A stretch of DNA of 64,000 nt, from assembly GCA_937902735.1 (NCBI GenBank), contig CALELS010000013.1, forward strand, positions 62,001 to 126,000. The letters run 5' to 3'. A program made the position numbers and the translations under genes. The notes below the pieces were generated by a model. That model was not told the origin of the DNA. It saw only the letters and a list, made by a program, of their open reading frames with translations, and searched no databases. Shown piece by piece: positions 59,541-64,000 of this stretch. Position 1 is the first letter of the stretch. Every line of letters starts with the position of its first letter. This stretch comes from an uncultured Caryophanales bacterium. GTDB lineage: Bacteria; Bacillota_I; Bacilli_A; RFN20; CAG-826.

Positions 59541-62360
59541 TTAGTTAGAAACTATCCTATATAAAGCCCTGATAACTGTAGGACCACTAATATTTTCTAA
59601 TGAATGATCATACATTACAAATTCATAATGATGAGAATCATCTGGTGGATTTGCAATCATATATCTATCACGAGTAGCCTCATCTGGTTCCACCGCGTTT
59701 TCACCATTAAGAACCATTTGCTTTTCAATTAGGTTATTAAATCCATCCATGAAATAGACTTCCCAATGGTAATAATCAACCCACTTAGACTCCATAACCA
59801 TCATGTCTATCATGCCTTCATAAGTATTAATCGTATATTTAAATTCTTCTGGTTTAGTTTCATCATAAGCGATGAATAAACCATCCATACATTCATAACC
59901 AGTGAATTTCATATATCTAATTGGATCTGGAACAGGTAATTGAATAACTGCTCCATTAACAAATGAACCTAATAATTCGTCATCAATATATATTTTTTGA
60001 CGATCGCTATTAACAAAGTGGACAATAATTGTTTTTACTGGTTCTTCACCAAAAGTAACCGCAGAATTGACTTCAATTTTAATTACAGCGTCAAAGTTAT
60101 CTTGTCCTGATACTGTATCTAGAGTCATATGCCCATCAGTAGATAAACCAAATGAATCTGGAAGAGTACTATCGCCATAAGCTTCTATTGATTGAAGTTT
60201 AAAGACATTAAATTCAACATCTTCAGAAACAAAGGCTCCATAGACAGCTTTAACTTTGTCATTATATTCCATGTCTTTGATATCGACTGAGAATGTATCT
60301 GGATTAAAGACTCTAGCTGCTAATAGATGTCTTTGACCAAGAGTTAAATTAAACTGTTTTGAAGTACTATCATAATCATTTTGGTGAATATAGATCTCTT
60401 CTGTATCATTCACAAATTTCTGGAACGGATTAGATACCTGTGCACCAAATAAGACTACTGCTACAATAGGGAATTCATGTGTATATCCACCAAATAAGAG
60501 ATATAAGTCAAATCCAACCTTCAGTCCTACAGATATTTCAAATTTACATCCACCTTGGACATTTAAAGATGGTGGTAAATCATCGTTCCAAGATATGTCC
60601 ATAAATAGATATCCTAGGATATCAATTGCACCATAAATCTTGAAATAGAATTCAACATGGAAGAATTTGTATAAACCAATAAGGTCAACACCAATAGAGA
60701 CTCTAAATCCAACTTCAAAGTGGACTTTACCAATAAAGGTAAATGATAGGTCGCTATTAGTTTTAGTACCGCTATCACTAGATGTATCAGCGCCATCATC
60801 ACTAGATACACAAACATCTACTCTTTGAGTGTGGCTTGCATATTTAATAATGGCTTCAAGTGTAGGAACAAGTTCCCAATAGAATTCAACATCGAAATAT
60901 ATTTCAATTGGTAAGAAATAAGTACATACAATCTTGAATATTGGATATGTGGCACCACCAGGAGTCGTTGATCCACTTTCTCCATTAAAGATTGAATGTT
61001 TTTGCCAATCATCACGGTTTTGGAAAGCTTGTTGTACTGCTTCATTAATATCTTGCTCTGTCTTTTCTTCATCATATTCACCCGAATAAGAATATGAGAC
61101 ACAAATACCAAAGCTAACTTCTTTTTGAGTATCTTCTACTACTTTTAAAGTGTAATCAATACCAACAGGTACGAAGAATTCTGTTTCAATTTCTACTGAA
61201 GCAGTAACATCAAATCTCCATGTTTGTTTATAAGAGAGTTTAAGTGTGATGGTTAAATTCTCTTCAGGATAGAATGTATATCCAGCGGAAACACCAAAGG
61301 TAAATGCTTGGGTGTCCATATCGTATGAGGTATCAAATTTGATATCAATTCTTGAACCCCAGTCAACAACACTTCTTTCAAATTTTTCTTGTTCAACTCC
61401 AAAATAATTCATTAATCCATAAACAGTAGTAACAACACTTGGATTATGAATGATGCTTTGAGCGAGTTGTTCACCCATATCACCTTCGTTATAGTAATAA
61501 ACAGCGTCTTCTTCGCTTAATGTCTTAGAATCATTTATTGAGAGACTGTCATAGATATCGGCACCTTTAGCAGGTTCATATCTAACCATGAATCCTGCTC
61601 CATTTGGGTTAGGATTGATGGAGATGAATTTACCATACGTAGTATCGATATCATCGTTTTCTAATTGAGGATTTCTAATTCTAAATACATCATCTTTATT
61701 TAGATCAAGGATTTCACTATAGACGAAATATGGTGAATATCCATCTTCATCATAGTAATACACTTTTGTGGAATCGATATCGATGATATCTGTTTTGTAT
61801 GAGACATCCCTATTAACATCATTGCCTCTATTCATCGTATAGAAGGTAAGTCTATTAATATCATCATCCTTGCCTTCGAATTTTAGGTTTGTATTATTAA
61901 GTTCGAGGTAATAAATATTCTTTCTACTAAATATAGAAGAAGAGAATGATATATAAGCTACACCAGGTGTAGTTGCATTGAATTGCTTAAATTCGTAAGT
62001 TCTACCACGGTTATCGTAAAGTGATACATCAGTAGGAGTGATTATTAAATCACTTTCATCAGCATATGGAATTTCATGAGACATATTCTTATCAACAATT
62101 GTGTAAGAAAGGTCTGCATTTGATTTTAAATAATCATCAAAATCAATAACTGATCTAGTAAGGTCAGTATATGGATCTTCATTAGGAATTGTTAAAGGGG
62201 TAGTATCTACATCTCTAGATGCGTGAATTTCTGTATTATTAAGAGCATTATCAAGTGCATCAAAATCACTTTGAGTCATTTCCTTATGGTGTTCTTGTAC
62301 ACCACAAGCAGATAACATAAGTGATAATGATGAGATAAATAAGAGGAGATTCTTTTTCAT
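59541..62360 (-). CDS. Large lipoprotein with beta-rich repeats, function unknown
   Basis: A 939-residue lipoprotein (LSLMLSAC, Cys19). The middle (about 330-660) has many amphipathic beta-strands (FTFGVSAGYTFYPEENLTIT, VHFEVGFRVSIGVDLIGLYK), like a long beta-sandwich or barrel-like surface region. From about 765 come InlB-type modules (YIDDELLGSFVNGAVIQLP, WEVYFMDGFNNLIEK) as seen in listerial B-repeats. I do not recognise the middle. GGGGTGA RBS; 3 bases after the next protein's gene, so co-expressed. Confidence 0.8.
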   Translation of the reverse strand: MKKNLLLFISSLSLMLSACGVQEHHKEMTQSDFDALDNALNNTEIHASRDVDTTPLTIPNEDPYTDLTRSVIDFDDYLKSNADLSYTIVDKNMSHEIPYADESDLIITPTDVSLYDNRGRTYEFKQFNATTPGVAYISFSSSIFSRKNIYYLELNNTNLKFEGKDDDINRLTFYTMNRGNDVNRDVSYKTDIIDIDSTKVYYYDEDGYSPYFVYSEILDLNKDDVFRIRNPQLENDDIDTTYGKFISINPNPNGAGFMVRYEPAKGADIYDSLSINDSKTLSEEDAVYYYNEGDMGEQLAQSIIHNPSVVTTVYGLMNYFGVEQEKFERSVVDWGSRIDIKFDTSYDMDTQAFTFGVSAGYTFYPEENLTITLKLSYKQTWRFDVTASVEIETEFFVPVGIDYTLKVVEDTQKEVSFGICVSYSYSGEYDEEKTEQDINEAVQQAFQNRDDWQKHSIFNGESGSTTPGGATYPIFKIVCTYFLPIEIYFDVEFYWELVPTLEAIIKYASHTQRVDVCVSSDDGADTSSDSGTKTNSDLSFTFIGKVHFEVGFRVSIGVDLIGLYKFFHVEFYFKIYGAIDILGYLFMDISWNDDLPPSLNVQGGCKFEISVGLKVGFDLYLLFGGYTHEFPIVAVVLFGAQVSNPFQKFVNDTEEIYIHQNDYDSTSKQFNLTLGQRHLLAARVFNPDTFSVDIKDMEYNDKVKAVYGAFVSEDVEFNVFKLQSIEAYGDSTLPDSFGLSTDGHMTLDTVSGQDNFDAVIKIEVNSAVTFGEEPVKTIIVHFVNSDRQKIYIDDELLGSFVNGAVIQLPVPDPIRYMKFTGYECMDGLFIAYDETKPEEFKYTINTYEGMIDMMVMESKWVDYYHWEVYFMDGFNNLIEKQMVLNGENAVEPDEATRDRYMIANPPDDSHHYEFVMYDHSLENISGPTVIRALYRIVSN

Positions 62361-62363
62361 ATA

Positions 62364-64000
62364 CTATTCACCCCTTCCATAATAAGTTGAATAATCATAG
62401 TTATAAACTATCTTATAAGCATTATTCTTAATTGCGTCTTTAGTGACTTCATCTAATTTGTTGAAGTCTTTTTCACTACCTTCGTATAAGAAGGTGATAG
62501 CAGTGTTGCCTGGAACAGTTCTATCGGTGATATTTTCATATACTCTAGTATTTTTATTGTATGTAGCGTATGCAAATGCATTTCGTCCTATAGTCTTAAT
62601 AGATCTAGGTAGACATACAAATTCAATGTTTTGTGAACCTAGGAAACAACGATCACCAATCTTAGTTAATGTTTTTGGAAGAGTTAAGATACGATCAAAT
62701 GTGACATTAGCATATGCTTCAATATCAAATTCAGTAGCATTCTTTGGGAAATAAGTTCCTTTTAAACCATAACGGTTAAAGAAAGCTCTTCTTCCAACTT
62801 CCTTAACCGATTCATGACGAAGAATACCACCTAGTGGCTTTCTCATCTCAATATTTCCATATCCATAAGATGAAATAGTTTTTAATGTACCACCATCAAC
62901 GATGGCAGCCTTCTTCTCATCAGTCATAAAGAATTGACCCAATCTATCAACAGTAAAACTATCTGCTTGATCATGGTATTCAGTATTGTCTCTTTGTCTA
63001 ACTGCATATCCTGGAATGACGAAGTCTTTATCAGCTTCATATTTTGTGGACATTAATCTATGTTGGAAAACGTTGTTTCTATCTCCATCAACAGTGAATA
63101 AATCAAACGTCCAGTCATAAAGTGGTATACGTTTTGCTTCAGTAGCATATGCATGTACATCACCAGGATATTTAGAAAAGTCAGTATATTTGATTTTGTC
63201 ACCTTGATATCCTGTTGATGGGACATCTTGTTTAAATATACCTAAATTTCTATTCCCACATGTGATTGACCAATAGAATGGATCATATGTACGAGGAAGA
63301 TCCATAAATGATGCGGCTTCTGGTAGAGTTAATTTGGCATCGTCAGATGTTAAATAATCCACTCTATTTGCAAGACTACCATCTTCGTAGTGATAATAGA
63401 TTCTTTTAATATCTAAGTCTGTTTCAATACATTTAGCGTACAACACTAAATTGCCTGGGTACATCTTAGATGGATCATATAATTCGTTTAATTCTTGATC
63501 TAAATACCATCCACCAAATTGATAGCCAGGTTTCATAGCTGGATCTGGCATTTCAAAACCTTTTTCAGCGTATGAATAAGTAAGATGAACCGGATAACAT
63601 CCATCTCCTTCTTTCATTGATGAAATACCACTTACTCTAAATACTGGATAATAATGTTGATCACCAATGTATTTGAAAATGTTATATGGTGAATCCCAGG
63701 AATATTGTAAGCATTCACTTGGGAGATTCGCTAAGTTATAAGAATTATCATCAGTTTCCTGGAAAATTAATTTTTCATTACCATTCTCATCAGGAATATG
63801 GAATGTAAGTACCTTATGATAATCAGGATTTGGATTAAATCTTGTTCCAATGATTCTGAATTCTTTAGTAATTGTATATAGAAGTTTTCTAGGATTGTTC
63901 TCGCTATCGACATCATATACTTCATATCCATATACGTATCTTCCTGGGGCAATTGGATATTCATCCTTGCTCATTGTAGGAATGACTTTACGATTTGAAG
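62364..64000 (-). CDS. Partial surface protein with InlB-like and LRR_5 repeats
   Basis: The frame is open to the right edge and the first ATG (63972-63974) lacks an RBS, so the gene starts outside the window. At least 545 residues are seen. It contains an InlB-type module (AEKGFEMPDPAMKPGYQFGG, WYLDQELNELYDPSKMYPGN) and C-terminal LRR_5 repeats (LGSQNIEFVCLPRSIKTIGR, SVKEVGRRAFFNRYGLKGTY). It ends STYYGRGE. First in a unit with the 939-residue lipoprotein; likely exported, but the signal is outside the window. Confidence 0.85.
   Translation of the reverse strand, partial: SNRKVIPTMSKDEYPIAPGRYVYGYEVYDVDSENNPRKLLYTITKEFRIIGTRFNPNPDYHKVLTFHIPDENGNEKLIFQETDDNSYNLANLPSECLQYSWDSPYNIFKYIGDQHYYPVFRVSGISSMKEGDGCYPVHLTYSYAEKGFEMPDPAMKPGYQFGGWYLDQELNELYDPSKMYPGNLVLYAKCIETDLDIKRIYYHYEDGSLANRVDYLTSDDAKLTLPEAASFMDLPRTYDPFYWSITCGNRNLGIFKQDVPSTGYQGDKIKYTDFSKYPGDVHAYATEAKRIPLYDWTFDLFTVDGDRNNVFQHRLMSTKYEADKDFVIPGYAVRQRDNTEYHDQADSFTVDRLGQFFMTDEKKAAIVDGGTLKTISSYGYGNIEMRKPLGGILRHESVKEVGRRAFFNRYGLKGTYFPKNATEFDIEAYANVTFDRILTLPKTLTKIGDRCFLGSQNIEFVCLPRSIKTIGRNAFAYATYNKNTRVYENITDRTVPGNTAITFLYEGSEKDFNKLDEVTKDAIKNNAYKIVYNYDYSTYYGRGE

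Noticed and set aside
63972..63974. ATG as the true start of the last gene
   Set aside because: The frame stays open to the window edge and there is no ribosome-binding site, so the gene is partial.
1..64000. CRISPR array, tRNA or rRNA genes, intact insertion sequences or prophage genes
   Set aside because: No spaced repeat array, cloverleaf-like sequence, transposase or phage module was recognised anywhere on either strand.

Overview
The window looks like a chromosome segment of an AT-rich, low-GC Gram-positive bacterium (Bacillota, Bacilli-like; possibly an uncultured gut lineage near Erysipelotrichales or RF39). Evidence: a Firmicutes-type S10/spc/alpha ribosomal gene order, a zinc-ribbon S14, AGGAGG-type ribosome-binding sites, no outer-membrane genes, and several lipoproteins with an L-x-G/A-C lipobox. 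Full-length proteins read with TGA as stop (adk ends in TGA), so the standard bacterial code applies, not the mycoplasma code. No tRNA, rRNA, CRISPR array or intact transposase was seen. Taxonomy is inference.

Layout. 1-14.85 kb (minus): one long ribosomal operon, rpsJ to rpoA and a cut gene at the rplQ position, including secY, adk, map, infA and rpmJ. rpmD (L30) is missing from its usual place, and five r-proteins (L3, L22, S17, L5, S5) carry charged low-complexity tails. 15-19.8 kb (minus): queuosine genes queH-queA-tgt, then prs, a kinase-like gene and a MazG-like gene. 19.8-30 kb: central metabolism and housekeeping (gpmA, pepC-like, add, eno, ldh, DJ-1/PfpI, galactokinase-like, ATP-grasp ligase, flavodiiron protein). 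30-41.3 kb: a TetR-controlled heterodimeric ABC exporter, an aquaporin, an acyl-ACP thioesterase, a flavin reductase-like protein, a glycosyltransferase and a second heterodimeric ABC exporter pair. 41.5-44.6 kb: an amino-sugar operon whose first gene fuses an XRE helix-turn-helix to phosphoglucosamine mutase. 45-52.5 kb: lipoproteins, an XRE-membrane regulator, a glycosyltransferase-acyltransferase fusion, a surface subtilase with a starch-binding-like tail and a BspA-type leucine-rich-repeat lipoprotein. 52.6-53.7 kb: a SAM-I-type riboswitch in front of an orphan 86-residue gene, and a NERD protein. 53.8-59.5 kb: a one-module A-PCP-C synthetase divergent from a complete partner-switching set (SpoIIE phosphatase, anti-sigma-type kinase, two STAS proteins). 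59.5-64 kb: two large surface proteins, the last cut by the window end.

The strongest candidates for undescribed biology are the SAM riboswitch controlling an unrecognised small protein, the HTH-GlmM fusion, and the partner-switching module divergent from an unusual single-module synthetase whose adenylation domain seems to lack the amino-group-binding Asp. A genome-style theme is compaction: convergent genes with almost no spacer carry terminators inside each other's coding sequence, several genes appear leaderless (a -10 box 6-7 bases before the start codon), and many neighbours are coupled by one-base TAATG overlaps.
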